Numbered from the stretch's first letter, positions 42,805 to 52,076 are shown. The stretch: DNA of 64,000 nucleotides from Alkalinema pantanalense (GCF_050753345.1 NZ_JBLZFX010000016.1:20351-84350), one strand, 5' to 3'. Numbers and translations: made by a program. Notes: generated from the sequence alone by a model not told the origin.

Positions 42805-45579
42805 GTGAAGTTGAATAGCACTATAAAAGAATCCTATAACTCCAACCACTCCTAAAAAGGCTATCCAGTCAAAATTACCATCCCCAGGCAATGAAGAACC
42901 TTGGGTACATTGCAATGAACCATTAAAATTTAAATTAGCTGGATTAGGTGGAGTTTTAGAAGCACTATTGCTTTCACAAATGATTCTTTCCTTATAGCCA
43001 GATGATTGATCATGAACCGTGCTTGTGTAACTCTTTAAACCATCTCTTTTAGGAGTAGCTGTTGAAACTGCTTGTACATTTTTTCCTGATCCGATAATTC
43101 TGGTTTCATAAAAATAGTTATTACTCTCTTTTATTCTTGCATAGGATGATAGACTCTCAATATTTGTAGCAAAGCTTTTTCCATTATTACTAAGCCCCCA
43201 TTGATGAAGACTTATCCTATCAAGAACTTCTCTAGCTTCTATACCAGGGTATATATATCTGCTCCACAGAATAATTGATACAAAGGGTAATACGGCGCAG
43301 ACTATAAGCTGAGCCTTTAATAGATTTAATTTTAAGGGAGAGGCATTAGTTTGCTTACGGTCAACAGTTCCTCTTGAACTGGAGGATTGAAGGATATTTG
43401 GAGACTGATTACTTCCAGTCAGTCTCAACTCTATGGCTTCTGCCTCATAAAGGCTGATTCCCAAATTATTCCGCAGAGAATCTAACTTTTTACGGATCAC
43501 ATAGTCATTAAGAGGAATCCCAACATTGATGTACTTGGCAACTTCAATTTCATACTCTTGCAATACTTCCGAATTGTGAGGTTCCTGTGCATCTACTTCA
43601 GGATCTTGAAAAACTTCAACTTGCTGGGGTTGACTTTTACTATGTTCGTTTTGTGACGCAACTTTTTCTTCAATCTGTCTGACTTCCTCATCTCGGAGTT
43701 CCAAAAGTTGTTGGAATCGTCGTAGCTCTTCGCGAGTCACCTCATTAACTGGAAACTCAAACTGAATGGAGTCTGAAAACACCTGCTTATACTGCTGGAG
43801 CTTCTTCAAATGGTCTTCAATTAAGGCTGCAATCCGATTTTCAATTGAAGCAACGTCTTCATCGCTGAGACGCAGAGTTTGTTGACGTTGCCGCAGTTCA
43901 GAGCGTTTCACTTGACTGAGAGGGTATTCCTGCTCCGTTGCATCCGCAAACGCTTGCTCGTAAAGTCGTAGATTGGCTTGATAGGTGTCAATCTGAGCCA
44001 AAATTGGCGCTTCAATGGCTTTGACATCAGCCTCATTCAACCCCAAAGTCTGCCAGGTCTGTCTCAACTGAGTCCGATTCGCTTCACCAGGCTGGCTTTT
44101 ACGCTGTGTAGCACTCACAAAAGCCTCTTCGTATTGCTGTAACTTCTGGTGATAGGTTTCAATTTGAGCCGTAACTTTTGCCTCAACAGGAGCAACTTCA
44201 ACATCACTTAGCCCCAGATTGACCTGCTGCTGTCGTAGTTCAGATCGCTTACTCTCATTCAGAGGATATTCTTGCTGGGTTGCTGCCAGAAATATCTGCT
44301 CATACTGCTGCAAGTTCCGCCGATAGGTTTCAACCTCAATGGTCACTTGAGCTTCGATCGTGCCAACAGCCGCATCACTCAGAGCTAGCTGCTGTTGCAT
44401 TTGTTGTAAGCGAGAACGAGACGCTTCCCCCAGAGGATACTCTTGTCGTAAGGCTTCCGAACAAAACTGCTGGTAAGTTTCCAGGTTTTGCTGCTGTGTC
44501 TTGAAGTGAGCAGTGACCCTTGCCTCAATGGGGACGGTATCTTCATTTCTCAGTTCAAGGAGTTGCTGGAGTTGCTGAAGTTCTAGACGAGTACCATTAT
44601 TAATCTCGCCATCTCGCTGCAAGACATCTGTAACGGTGCGCTCATATTGCTGGAGTTTTTGCTGAAAGTCTCTGCGATACGGCTCCAGAATTTCATCCTC
44701 TAATGCCTGGGCTACATCCACCGCAAGCCCTAACCGGACTCGCCAAGTATCTAAAATACTCCGGCTGACGATCGTCAATTCACCGCGCTTGCCACAACGA
44801 GCAACTTCCTTTTTATATCTTTCGTGCGGATCCCCTTGGGGTACCTGACACAACCGAATTTTGAAGCCTTCCCGGATAGCATAGATTTCCGGCCTCAAAT
44901 CGGGCTTCACCTCACGTACTTTCCGGCTAGCATATTCATGCAGTTCATCAATCGAAACCACATCATCCTCATCCAGATCCGCTGCCCCTGTTTTAATTCC
45001 CTCAATCAGGAAACGGGTATACAGTGATAACTCTTCTCCCTCCTGGGCAAAGGAATACTGCGTAGAGCTAGAAGACGTTAAAATCGCCCGCCCTTCCCCC
45101 CCAAGTTGTGCCCGAATATCAACGGTACCGTCATCTTTTGCAGATAATCCTTCCGCAAACGCCCCACTGAAGCAGCTATCCAAAATCACCACCTGCCGTT
45201 TAGAGCGGCTGCGGCTCATATTGTCATGCACAAAGTTAGCGGATACAGCCGAAGACCGCACAAGATCGCCTTGCGGAGTTTTGCGGGTTTTGCTAGTTGC
45301 CAGATAGAGCCTCCCCGCATCATCTTTAATGCCATGTCCAGAGAAAAACAAGAGGACTAAATCATCCTTGTGCCGATGCACGAACAATGTTTCGATCGAC
45401 TCCTCCATTGCCTGACGCTCTGGATTCTTGAGCAGCACAACATCTGACTCAGCAAATCCACCCATCTCTGGATGCAGCAATACTTCCTTCATCGCATCCA
45501 AATCCTTCACCGCCGCTGGGAGGTGATTTAACCCTGGCTCATACTCGCTCACACCAATTAGCAATGCGATCTTTGCCAT
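42775..45579 (-). CDS. Caspase-family protease with helical repeats and pilin-G/H-like C-terminal domain
   Basis: A 934-residue multidomain protein. A caspase-fold (C14) protease covers about residues 1-240 with His82 in FFSGHG and Cys136 in LDSCFSG, so the dyad is intact. About 285-685 hold at least six related helical units of 60-70 residues with the pattern L-x-x-Y-E-x-x-x...EYPL...RxELxxxQxxLxLxDxxVxxIEA. A hydrophobic segment (about 757-777) precedes a domain (about 780-880) with KSFATNIESL, TATPKRDGLKSYTS and ERIICESN, reminiscent of the type IV pilin-like G/H proteins of cyanobacteria. A second hydrophobic helix is near the end (about 905-922). The EACC1-like gene starts the same operon, ending 11 bases upstream. 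Codon composition becomes more AT-rich towards the C-terminus, suggesting mosaic origin. Confidence 0.85.
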   Translation of the reverse strand: MAKIALLIGVSEYEPGLNHLPAAVKDLDAMKEVLLHPEMGGFAESDVVLLKNPERQAMEESIETLFVHRHKDDLVLLFFSGHGIKDDAGRLYLATSKTRKTPQGDLVRSSAVSANFVHDNMSRSRSKRQVVILDSCFSGAFAEGLSAKDDGTVDIRAQLGGEGRAILTSSSSTQYSFAQEGEELSLYTRFLIEGIKTGAADLDEDDVVSIDELHEYASRKVREVKPDLRPEIYAIREGFKIRLCQVPQGDPHERYKKEVARCGKRGELTIVSRSILDTWRVRLGLAVDVAQALEDEILEPYRRDFQQKLQQYERTVTDVLQRDGEINNGTRLELQQLQQLLELRNEDTVPIEARVTAHFKTQQQNLETYQQFCSEALRQEYPLGEASRSRLQQMQQQLALSDAAVGTIEAQVTIEVETYRRNLQQYEQIFLAATQQEYPLNESKRSELRQQQVNLGLSDVEVAPVEAKVTAQIETYHQKLQQYEEAFVSATQRKSQPGEANRTQLRQTWQTLGLNEADVKAIEAPILAQIDTYQANLRLYEQAFADATEQEYPLSQVKRSELRQRQQTLRLSDEDVASIENRIAALIEDHLKKLQQYKQVFSDSIQFEFPVNEVTREELRRFQQLLELRDEEVRQIEEKVASQNEHSKSQPQQVEVFQDPEVDAQEPHNSEVLQEYEIEVAKYINVGIPLNDYVIRKKLDSLRNNLGISLYEAEAIELRLTGSNQSPNILQSSSSRGTVDRKQTNASPLKLNLLKAQLIVCAVLPFVSIILWSRYIYPGIEAREVLDRISLHQWGLSNNGKSFATNIESLSSYARIKESNNYFYETRIIGSGKNVQAVSTATPKRDGLKSYTSTVHDQSSGYKERIICESNSASKTPPNPANLNFNGSLQCTQGSSLPGDGNFDWIAFLGVVGVIGFFYSAIQLHRAKSTKDTV

Positions 45580-45590
45580 GTGTTCCTTCC

Positions 45591-45980
45591 CTATGAAGCT
45601 AAAAACTTTTGAGCCGCCTCGATCGCGATCATCAACTCAGCTTGACTACTGGCTTTGACCTTCAATTTTTTGCCGTTGTCTTCCACCTCTAGCTCGATCG
45701 GCTTATTTCCTAAGCGATCTCCTAAAAAGCCTAAGAGCTTCTGAGCATTTTCTTTATTGACTTGGGCCGTCAGCAAGCCCACCAAAATCCCTCCTACAGA
45801 TTTATTGCCAGCAGGAGGGTTTGGATCAAGAACACGATTAACGGTTTCTATTTCGTCCAGATCCTTCATTTGCGCTAGCAGGTTTTGGGCTTGTTCTTCA
45901 AGTTCTTCACTATCCAGATCTGGATCATTGAAGGCGATCGTGAACTGAATACTAGAGGGTCTAGACATATTAATAGGCAT
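45591..45980 (-). CDS. EACC1-like small protein, partner of the caspase
   Basis: A 129-residue protein without signal peptide. Layout: an N-terminal strand (IQFTIAF), a helix (SEELEEQAQNLLAQM), a Gly-rich turn (SVGGILVGLL), a helix (NAQKLLGFLGDRLG) and a C-terminal two-strand plus helix part (PIELEVEDNGKKLKVKA). This matches the general pattern of EACC1 (effector-associated constant component 1), a small protein that accompanies caspase and trypsin-like effectors in bacterial conflict systems. The assignment is by pattern only and needs a profile search. It precedes the caspase by 11 bases on the same strand, so the two are translated together. M5 (45968) is an alternative start; neither has a clear ribosome binding site. 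Confidence 0.65.
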   Translation of the reverse strand: MPINMSRPSSIQFTIAFNDPDLDSEELEEQAQNLLAQMKDLDEIETVNRVLDPNPPAGNKSVGGILVGLLTAQVNKENAQKLLGFLGDRLGNKPIELEVEDNGKKLKVKASSQAELMIAIEAAQKFLAS

Positions 45981-46157
45981 ACATATTTGCTTAAGTTTTT
46001 ACTCTATTGACTCAAATATTTCTGCTACATGCAACAAAAATCCCAGCTATTAATGGGGTGTTTTTACAAAAATTGACATGAGGTTGTGAGGGAATCGTCG
46101 TATTACCTAATTCAATCTCCTCAGCTAAATTTTATGGCTGGTACTGAGTCTCGTGGA

Positions 46158-46394
46158 TCACCAAGAGGGGTCACTGAATAGGTTAATCGTGATTTCAGTG
46201 TGACCGGGAGGAATGGAAGTCAGGCAGCTGCGGACATCTTCGCCCGCCATTTCCACTTCACAGGCATGGCAGGATCCCATTAAGCAGCCCGTCGGAATTA
46301 AAACATCGGCCCGTTCCGCGACCTTCAGTAGCGATTCTCCTACCTCCGCTTCAACAGTGATATTGTCTGGGAGGAAATGAATGCGTACAGCCAT
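46158..46394 (-). CDS. 2Fe-2S ferredoxin
   Basis: A 78-residue ferredoxin. The cluster ligands are Cys in TGCLMGSCHACEVEM (C-x5-C-x2-C) and a fourth Cys in VRSCLTSIP, in the plant-type fold. It carries electrons to an unknown partner. The frame opens 19 codons upstream, but those residues are hydrophobic and unlike the family, and the ATG at 46394 gives a normal ferredoxin start. It is isolated between the conflict block and cobQ. Confidence 0.9.
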   Translation of the reverse strand: MAVRIHFLPDNITVEAEVGESLLKVAERADVLIPTGCLMGSCHACEVEMAGEDVRSCLTSIPPGHTEITINLFSDPSW

Positions 46395-46600
46395 AACACA
46401 AAAAATTAGGAAAGTGAGCAGAATGCTGATTTTGTCTAGGTTGTGGCCCACTCAAGTGTAATTGATGGGCTGCTGCTGGAATCTCGAGATAGCAGCAAAT
46501 CTAAAGACAGTCTAAACGGAGCGCGGTTTCTGAAAAATCCCCTTTACTGTAAAGATTAAGGACAAACGGGTACGTTGCACCGAAAGGGTTAGGGATACAA

Positions 46601-46637
46601 AGCGCACAAAGGTTTGGCTTGTGCGCTTCTTTTTTTG
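46601..46637 (+). terminator. Strong intrinsic terminator, T-run on plus strand
   Basis: AGCGCACAA (46601-46609) and TTGTGCGCT (46619-46627) form a perfect 9-bp stem with a 9-base loop, followed on the plus strand by TCTTTTTTTG. No plus-strand coding gene ends here. On the minus strand it lies 21 bp after the cobQ stop and is followed by TTTG, so it may serve cobQ too. Confidence 0.8.
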
Positions 46638-46647
46638 TTGAAGATTT

Positions 46648-48120
46648 TTATTTTAGAAAGGGTTTTAGGTTCAGGTGAGGTTCGATCGCGTCAGCCAGAC
46701 GATCGAGGTAAGCTTCCCGCTGTTCCCGGTAATTGGGCACCCCCGTGGGCAGCGATCGTAGTCCCCGTTGCAACCGTAGACGATTTAACCAAGCCCGTCG
46801 CCAGGAACCATTATCAAAAATGCCGTGCAGGTAGGTGCCCCAAATCGACTGGGTTTCATCCACTAAGCCGAGATTGGCATCATCAAACAACGCACTGACC
46901 TTATCTTGTTCCTCTTCAATCACCCGAGTGCGTCCTTGGTGGATTTCGTAGCCAATGACAGGTAGCCCCTCCTGGGGATAGTTGGATGTGACATTGCGTT
47001 GCCGCGCGATCTTTTGGCCCGCAATCACGGTTTTGAGTGGCAGTAACTTCAGCCCCGGGAATCGTCCTTCCTGCCCTTCTACCCCTTCCGGATCGGCCAA
47101 GACTCGCCCCATCATTTGGTATCCTCCGCAAATTCCCATCACCGTTCCGCCTGCTGCCACATATTCTTGAATTTGCTCAATCATGCCGGACTTGTGCAGA
47201 GCAATTAAATCGGGAATGGTGGTTTTTGAACCTGGTAGGATCACCGCATCGGGGTGGCCAAGGGTTCCTTTGAGTCCTACATAGCGAACAGTCACTGATG
47301 GCTCCGATTCCAGGGGATCGAAATCCGTGAAATTGGAAATGCGCGGCAACCGAATCACCGTAATATTAATGTCATTTTTGTTGGGACTTTGTCGTCGATC
47401 GAACAGGCTGAGGGAATCTTCAGCAGGAAACGCTTCTTCCAGCCAGGGAATGACCCCAACTACCGGAATGCCAGTCCGTTGTTCCAACCAGTCAATACCG
47501 GACTGTAACAACTCTCGATGACCTCGGAACTTATTGATCACAAACCCCGTAATGAGCTCTCGTTCATCAGGATCGAGCAGTTCTAATGTGCCAACAATAT
47601 GGGCAAAGACCCCACCCCGATCGATATCTGCAACAAGTAATGTGGGGGCTTGAAGATACTTGGCCACCCGCATATTCGTCAGGTCGCGGTGTTTGAGGTT
47701 AATTTCCGCTGGACTGCCGGCCCCTTCGCAAACTAGAAAATCAAACTCTTCGGATAAGCGACGTAGGGATTCTTCGATCGCCTGCCACCCCGTGTCAAAA
47801 AATTGCTCATAATAATCCGCCGCACTGACTCGACCGACCGCTTTTCCTTTCAGGATAATTTGCGAGGTCATGTCTCCTTGAGGTTTGAGCAAAATGGGAT
47901 TCATTTCCACCCAAGGATTGGTTCCCGCCGCCCAGGCTTGTACAGCTTGGGCATGGCCAATTTCCCCACCCCCTGCCGTGACATAGGAATTCAGTGCCAT
48001 GTTTTGGCCTTTAAACGGGGCAACGCGCCAACCCCGTCGGGCTAAGATGCGGCATAGAGCCGTTGTAATGAGTGATTTGCCTGCGTGGGATGTGGTGCCC
48101 ACAACCATGATGGCTTTCAT
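46648..48120 (-). CDS. cobQ: Cobyric acid synthase CobQ
   Basis: The enzyme that amidates side chains of adenosylcobyrinic acid during cobalamin (or pseudocobalamin) synthesis. The N-terminal domain starts MKAIMVVGTTSHAGKS (P-loop-like) and contains the EGAGSPAEINL stretch. The C-terminal type-1 glutamine amidotransferase-like domain has the Cys nucleophile in MGICGGYQMMG and the partner His in THGIFD-type YLHGIFDN. It is 490 residues, normal for the family. No B12 riboswitch is visible in the short (about 60 bp) gap upstream. The neighbouring winged-helix gene reads the same way. Confidence 0.96.
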   Translation of the reverse strand: MKAIMVVGTTSHAGKSLITTALCRILARRGWRVAPFKGQNMALNSYVTAGGGEIGHAQAVQAWAAGTNPWVEMNPILLKPQGDMTSQIILKGKAVGRVSAADYYEQFFDTGWQAIEESLRRLSEEFDFLVCEGAGSPAEINLKHRDLTNMRVAKYLQAPTLLVADIDRGGVFAHIVGTLELLDPDERELITGFVINKFRGHRELLQSGIDWLEQRTGIPVVGVIPWLEEAFPAEDSLSLFDRRQSPNKNDINITVIRLPRISNFTDFDPLESEPSVTVRYVGLKGTLGHPDAVILPGSKTTIPDLIALHKSGMIEQIQEYVAAGGTVMGICGGYQMMGRVLADPEGVEGQEGRFPGLKLLPLKTVIAGQKIARQRNVTSNYPQEGLPVIGYEIHQGRTRVIEEEQDKVSALFDDANLGLVDETQSIWGTYLHGIFDNGSWRRAWLNRLRLQRGLRSLPTGVPNYREQREAYLDRLADAIEPHLNLKPFLK

Positions 48121-48182
48121 GAACGCATCTCCGGGAAACTGTTAAGGTGGCAGACCGTCAGACCCTAGAAGGAATCAACGCC

Positions 48183-48587
48183 TTAAAAGGGAAGTCTCAG
48201 CCAGCGACTCACTGCATTGTATAGGCGATCGCGGAAAGTGGCTGATAGCTCTACTTTGCCCAAATTATGCCACTTGTCTACGAGTTGCCGCCCGAGGGGG
48301 GTGATCCGAAAACTATTGGTTAAACCTTGTCCATCGACTTCCCGTCGCAGCAGCCCTACTTGGATTAACCACAACAGTTCTGCTTCCACTAATAATTCCG
48401 TCATGGCTTTGCGCACATAGCCATGGTCAACCCCCGATCGTCCACTAATATCTGCAAGGTCAACACTTGTGATGACCATGGTTTGATACAGCGACAACCG
48501 AAAGGGTGCGCATCGAACGGCACGTTCCGCCCGATCGAGCGTCCGTTGGGGATAGCGCATGGAAGAGCGAGAAGTCGCAGTTACCAT
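48183..48587 (-). CDS. Conserved cyanobacterial protein, winged-helix-like
   Basis: A 134-residue protein that looks like a compact helical and winged-helix fold, ending with LLRREVDGQGLTNSFRITPLGRQLVDKW, a wing-like segment often seen in DNA-binding proteins. It resembles a small family found across cyanobacteria (I associate it with the Npun_F0494 group, but with limited certainty). No function is known. It lies 62 bp upstream of cobQ on the same strand and may share a promoter. M10 is an alternative start. Confidence 0.65.
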   Translation of the reverse strand: MVTATSRSSMRYPQRTLDRAERAVRCAPFRLSLYQTMVITSVDLADISGRSGVDHGYVRKAMTELLVEAELLWLIQVGLLRREVDGQGLTNSFRITPLGRQLVDKWHNLGKVELSATFRDRLYNAVSRWLRLPF

Positions 48588-48974
48588 AAACCTAACTGAA
48601 ATTAGATAAAGATTAATTTACATCGTAACCTGCTCCACCCCTATCTTGCTGCTCAATCCCCTTTCTCCAATACAGCATCCTTCCCCATGACGCTGCTTGG
48701 TTCTACACGACTCTGGCACTGCTGCGAAATAAATCTGGAACGGGTCACTCTGAAACGGGTCACTCTGGTCAAAATATTAACAGTTTCCGAACAATCCGCT
48801 AGACCAACAGAAGGGTCGTTTAGGATAGTCAACATCTCGGTTGCTTCCCCAAAGTATTGTTTGTTGTCAGGGCAAAATATAGGCCCGATGCGTTGGGTGA
48901 ATGGTTCATTGGCTTTTGGTTGCTGTCACACAACTCAGTTTGTCGAGTTCTTTGTCAGGTTTGTGGTTTGAGCT
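48588..48974. other. Divergent intergenic region with short tandem repeat
   Basis: About 390 bp between the winged-helix gene and the SLH gene. AACGGGTCACTCTG occurs twice, at 48739-48752 and 48754-48767, 15 bp apart, a possible binding site for a regulator of the SLH gene. No RNA gene seen. Confidence 0.4.
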
Positions 48975-50051
48975 ATGACTGATTTACCACCGTCGGAAAA
49001 TTCAACATCCAATCCGTTAGACAACGCTGATCTTCCACCTGAGATCGATCGTCATCGCTTGACATCCGATGAACTGATCGCCCTATTTCTGGCTTTGGTC
49101 GGTATTGGATCGATTTTTTTCTGGATTATTCAACAGAAACAGTCCCCGATCTATTTTTCAGCGCTGACCTCTGGCTCACCCTTTGCCAATGGAACTACGC
49201 CAAGGAGCGGAACGACTAATTCTTCAGAGGCCACCGCCAATTCAGCGAATCAACCCGCTAATCAAATCGCTGCTGCACCTAGCAATGCTATCTCTGCTGA
49301 AAATGCCAATGGCACGATCGGCTCTGTAGCGCCCTCGGCCCAACCTGCTCCCTCTGAAGTCAGCAGTGGAATGCTTACGACTCAAAAGCCAACGACTGGA
49401 CTTCCCAATGGGGCAACGCCTAGCCCGATCGCTAGTCCAGCCCCCCAAGCGGTCAGCCAGCCCACAGCACCCAGCTTAGAAAACCCAGGTAAACCCAAAG
49501 CTTTTACGGATGTTCCCGAAAGCTTTTGGGCAAGACAGCCAATTTTGGCGCTCTCTAGTCGCGGAATTTTGGATGGCTTTAAGGATGGGAGTTTCCAACC
49601 CAATAAGCCGATTACCCGTGCCGAATTTGCAGGAATTTTAGGCAAAGCCTTTGAAAAGGCAAAAACTAAGCCAGCCATTCAATTTCAAGATGTTAAGTCA
49701 GATTATTGGGCGGCCACCGCGATCGATGAATCCATTCAAACGGGATTCATGACCGGATATCCCCAACAGCAATTTCAACCCGATCAACGAATTCCTCGGG
49801 TTCAAATGTTGGTCGCGATCGTCACAGGACTCGGCTTAACGAACTCCGGTGATCCCATCCAAGTGCTCTCTAAGTACAGTGACGTTCAGGCCGTTCCCAA
49901 GTGGGCGATTCCTAAAGTAGCTGCTGCTGAAGCTGCAGGATTGTTGGGAACCTCCCAAAATACTCTCACACCGAATCAACCTGCAACTCGGGCTGATGCG
50001 GCAACTTATATCTATCAAGCGCTTGTCAAGGAAGGCAAAATTAAACCGTAA
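48975..50051 (+). CDS. SLH-domain envelope protein
   Basis: A 358-residue protein with one transmembrane anchor near residues 35-50 (LIALFLALVGIGSIFFWII), a long Ser/Ala/Pro/Thr/Gln-rich linker (about 70-170), then three S-layer homology units: VPESFWARQPILALSSRGILDGFKDGSF, SDYWAATAIDESIQTGFMTGYP and PKWAIPKVAAAEAAGLL. SLH domains bind secondary cell-wall polymers or peptidoglycan. It lacks a porin barrel, so it is a wall-associated protein rather than a channel. A start at ATG 48975 fits the anchor. It stands alone, divergent from the winged-helix gene. Confidence 0.9.
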   Translation: MTDLPPSENSTSNPLDNADLPPEIDRHRLTSDELIALFLALVGIGSIFFWIIQQKQSPIYFSALTSGSPFANGTTPRSGTTNSSEATANSANQPANQIAAAPSNAISAENANGTIGSVAPSAQPAPSEVSSGMLTTQKPTTGLPNGATPSPIASPAPQAVSQPTAPSLENPGKPKAFTDVPESFWARQPILALSSRGILDGFKDGSFQPNKPITRAEFAGILGKAFEKAKTKPAIQFQDVKSDYWAATAIDESIQTGFMTGYPQQQFQPDQRIPRVQMLVAIVTGLGLTNSGDPIQVLSKYSDVQAVPKWAIPKVAAAEAAGLLGTSQNTLTPNQPATRADAATYIYQALVKEGKIKP

Positions 50052-51024
50052 CCTTATCCATCGCAAGAGTCGTGCAATTTGAGACCTTTGCAATTACGCA
50101 AATAGTATTGGATACTCAGAAGCTCGAAGTCCTGTCTTTGCGATCGCTGCCTATTCTGCATCATCAGTCAAGAGGGCTAAGCCCCCTCAACTTACACTCG
50201 TCTTCGCTGCACAACAGTCAAAAGACCATAGACTAGCAACAGGTAGCCCGCAGCAAGCAGAGGAATTAGCACCGGAACACGATCGATCATGGCAGTACCT
50301 GGTATAACGTGTGGGAGAAGCAGCGGAAAGAGTCAGAAAGGAACCTGTAAGCAGGTATGCAAAGTTGAGCCAGTAGGCTTTTCCCGATGGCATATCTCCA
50401 CGGCAAAAAAGCTGGCTACTATCTATACGTCACTAGAGTCAAAAATTCGCCAAACTGCAATAGCAACGTTGCTCAAAATGGACAGGACAAGCACTGCCTC
50501 GTTTTGAGATTACTATGGAGCACAGCAAACTGCTTCATAAAACTCCCCCTCGATCGAAAAGAAGCTTTAGGAATCAGCCCGCAACTCCAGTCACTGCTGT
50601 CAAGAGTCTTTCACCGCGAAACGGGTTGCTTCGCAAACTCTTTGATCGTTTCAGGACAATCCCACTGAAATCTTGGGGTGGCTTAAGAAACTGATATGTA
50701 TCAATTTCTGCTGCAAAAACCTCGATCACAATAATTCTAGCCGTGACACTAGCCGTTTTAAGGTCGAAACCCGCTTTGACCTAAGCGCCCCTGCTGTCCT
50801 GATTTTTTCAGCCAGCTATGCAGTTGTTGAATGCTTTGAATCTAGCGTAGCACAAGCTTTTGGGGATTGTGGTGTTAACTGAGCCACAATTCAAAATTTT
50901 TAGATTTTTTTTTAGAAATTTTTTCCAAACTGACTCGCCCTATTCCATGGACTTGCCCCATCGCTTAGAATGGTTACAGAACCTGTAAAGTTTCTTAACC
51001 TTTAGCCATCACTGGTTCGCACTC
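50052..51024. other. Long gap upstream of the prenyl synthase gene
   Basis: About 970 bp with no recognisable long gene. It contains a 32-codon minus-strand membrane-peptide frame (50192-50290) and a small AGCC-AGTA-GGCT hairpin followed by TTTT near 50369-50383. Open frames of 70-90 codons on the plus strand (for example 50387-50668) show no family features. The last 130 bp before sdsA are AT-rich, fitting a promoter. Confidence 0.4.
50192..50290 (-). CDS. Possible 32-residue single-helix membrane protein
   Basis: ATG at 50290, stop at 50192. The product has a short acidic/basic start, a hydrophobic helix (VLIPLLAAGYLLLVYGLLTVV) and a QRRRV end, the shape of many small thylakoid subunits. 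AGG lies about 8 bases upstream of the ATG. A GAGGG...CCCTC hairpin follows the stop. I do not match it to a known photosystem or cytochrome subunit, so this is a weak candidate. Confidence 0.35.
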   Translation of the reverse strand: MIDRVPVLIPLLAAGYLLLVYGLLTVVQRRRV

Positions 51025-51996
51025 ATGACTTCCGTAGCCTCCCTTTTTGCCCCAGTTGAAGCCGATCTCTCTGTGATGACAGAGAACTTGAAGCAGTTGA
51101 TTGGTGCGCAGCATCCAATTCTCTATGCGGCAGCGGAACATTTGTTTGGTGCAGGCGGAAAACGGGTGCGGCCCGCGATCGTGCTGCTAGTTGCCCGAGC
51201 AACTCGGGTCAATCAAGAGATTACGCAACGCCATCGTCGGTTAGCCGAGATCACGGAAATGATCCATACCGCGAGTCTAGTTCATGACGATGTGGTAGAT
51301 GAGTCAGAATTGCGCCGAGGCATCCCCACCGTCCATGCGAATTTCGGGACTCGAATTGCGGTTCTTGCAGGGGACTTCCTGTTTGCTCAGTCTTCCTGGT
51401 ACTTGGCCAACTTAGATAATCTGGAAGTGGTTAAGTTGCTCTCAGAAGTGATTAAAGACTTTGCCGAGGGAGAAATTCAGCAAGGGTTGAACCGCTTTGA
51501 TACGGAGTTAGACCTTGATACCTATCTGCAAAAGAGCTATTACAAAACAGCGTCCCTCATTGCCAATAGTGCCAAGGCTGCTGCCATTTTGAGCGATCGC
51601 ACCAGTGGAGAGGCAGAAAACTTTTATCACTATGGAAAGCATTGGGGCTTGGCCTTCCAAATTGTGGACGATATCCTAGACTTTACCGCTTCGACGGAAG
51701 GATTAGGTAAACCAGCAGGCTCCGATCTGCGTAGTGGCAACTTGACAGCTCCGGTGCTGTTTGCCATGGAACAAAAGCCCTATCTAAAAACGCTAATTGA
51801 GCGGGAATTTTCTGAAGAGGGCGATCTGGAGCAGGCGCTGGCATTGGTCAACGATAGTGATGGCATTGCCCGATCGCGGGAGTTAGCGCAATACAATGCC
51901 AAGGCTGCCATGGCTTATTTAAATGAGATTCCTGCATCGGAGTCGAAAGAGGCGTTGCTTAATCTCTGTGAGTTTGTACTCAGTCGCTTGTATTAG
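51025..51996 (+). CDS. sds: Solanesyl-type all-trans polyprenyl diphosphate synthase
   Basis: A chain-elongating prenyltransferase that makes the side chain of plastoquinone. Both Asp-rich motifs are present: DDVVDE in the first (LVHDDVVDESELRRG) and DDILDF in the second (IVDDILDFTAS). The GGKRVRP segment binds the substrate diphosphate. It is 323 residues, normal for the family. The start is ATG 51025 following an AT-rich leader. It is not linked to other quinone genes. Confidence 0.92.
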   Translation: MTSVASLFAPVEADLSVMTENLKQLIGAQHPILYAAAEHLFGAGGKRVRPAIVLLVARATRVNQEITQRHRRLAEITEMIHTASLVHDDVVDESELRRGIPTVHANFGTRIAVLAGDFLFAQSSWYLANLDNLEVVKLLSEVIKDFAEGEIQQGLNRFDTELDLDTYLQKSYYKTASLIANSAKAAAILSDRTSGEAENFYHYGKHWGLAFQIVDDILDFTASTEGLGKPAGSDLRSGNLTAPVLFAMEQKPYLKTLIEREFSEEGDLEQALALVNDSDGIARSRELAQYNAKAAMAYLNEIPASESKEALLNLCEFVLSRLY

Positions 51997-52076
51997 GAGC
52001 TGGTGGAGTTCTCTGGGCGATCGGGTAGGCGTTAGGCAGTAGGTTCAGATTAGCAATGGGCTCAGGTTGATCGAAG

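Noticed and set aside
48121..48182. Possible B12 riboswitch upstream of cobQ
   Set aside because: The gap is about 60 bp, far too short for the element, and the conserved B12-box pattern is not visible.
50387..50668. 93-codon plus-strand frame considered as a transposase remnant
   Set aside because: No DDE or other transposase motifs and no inverted repeats around it; similarity was only a vague impression.
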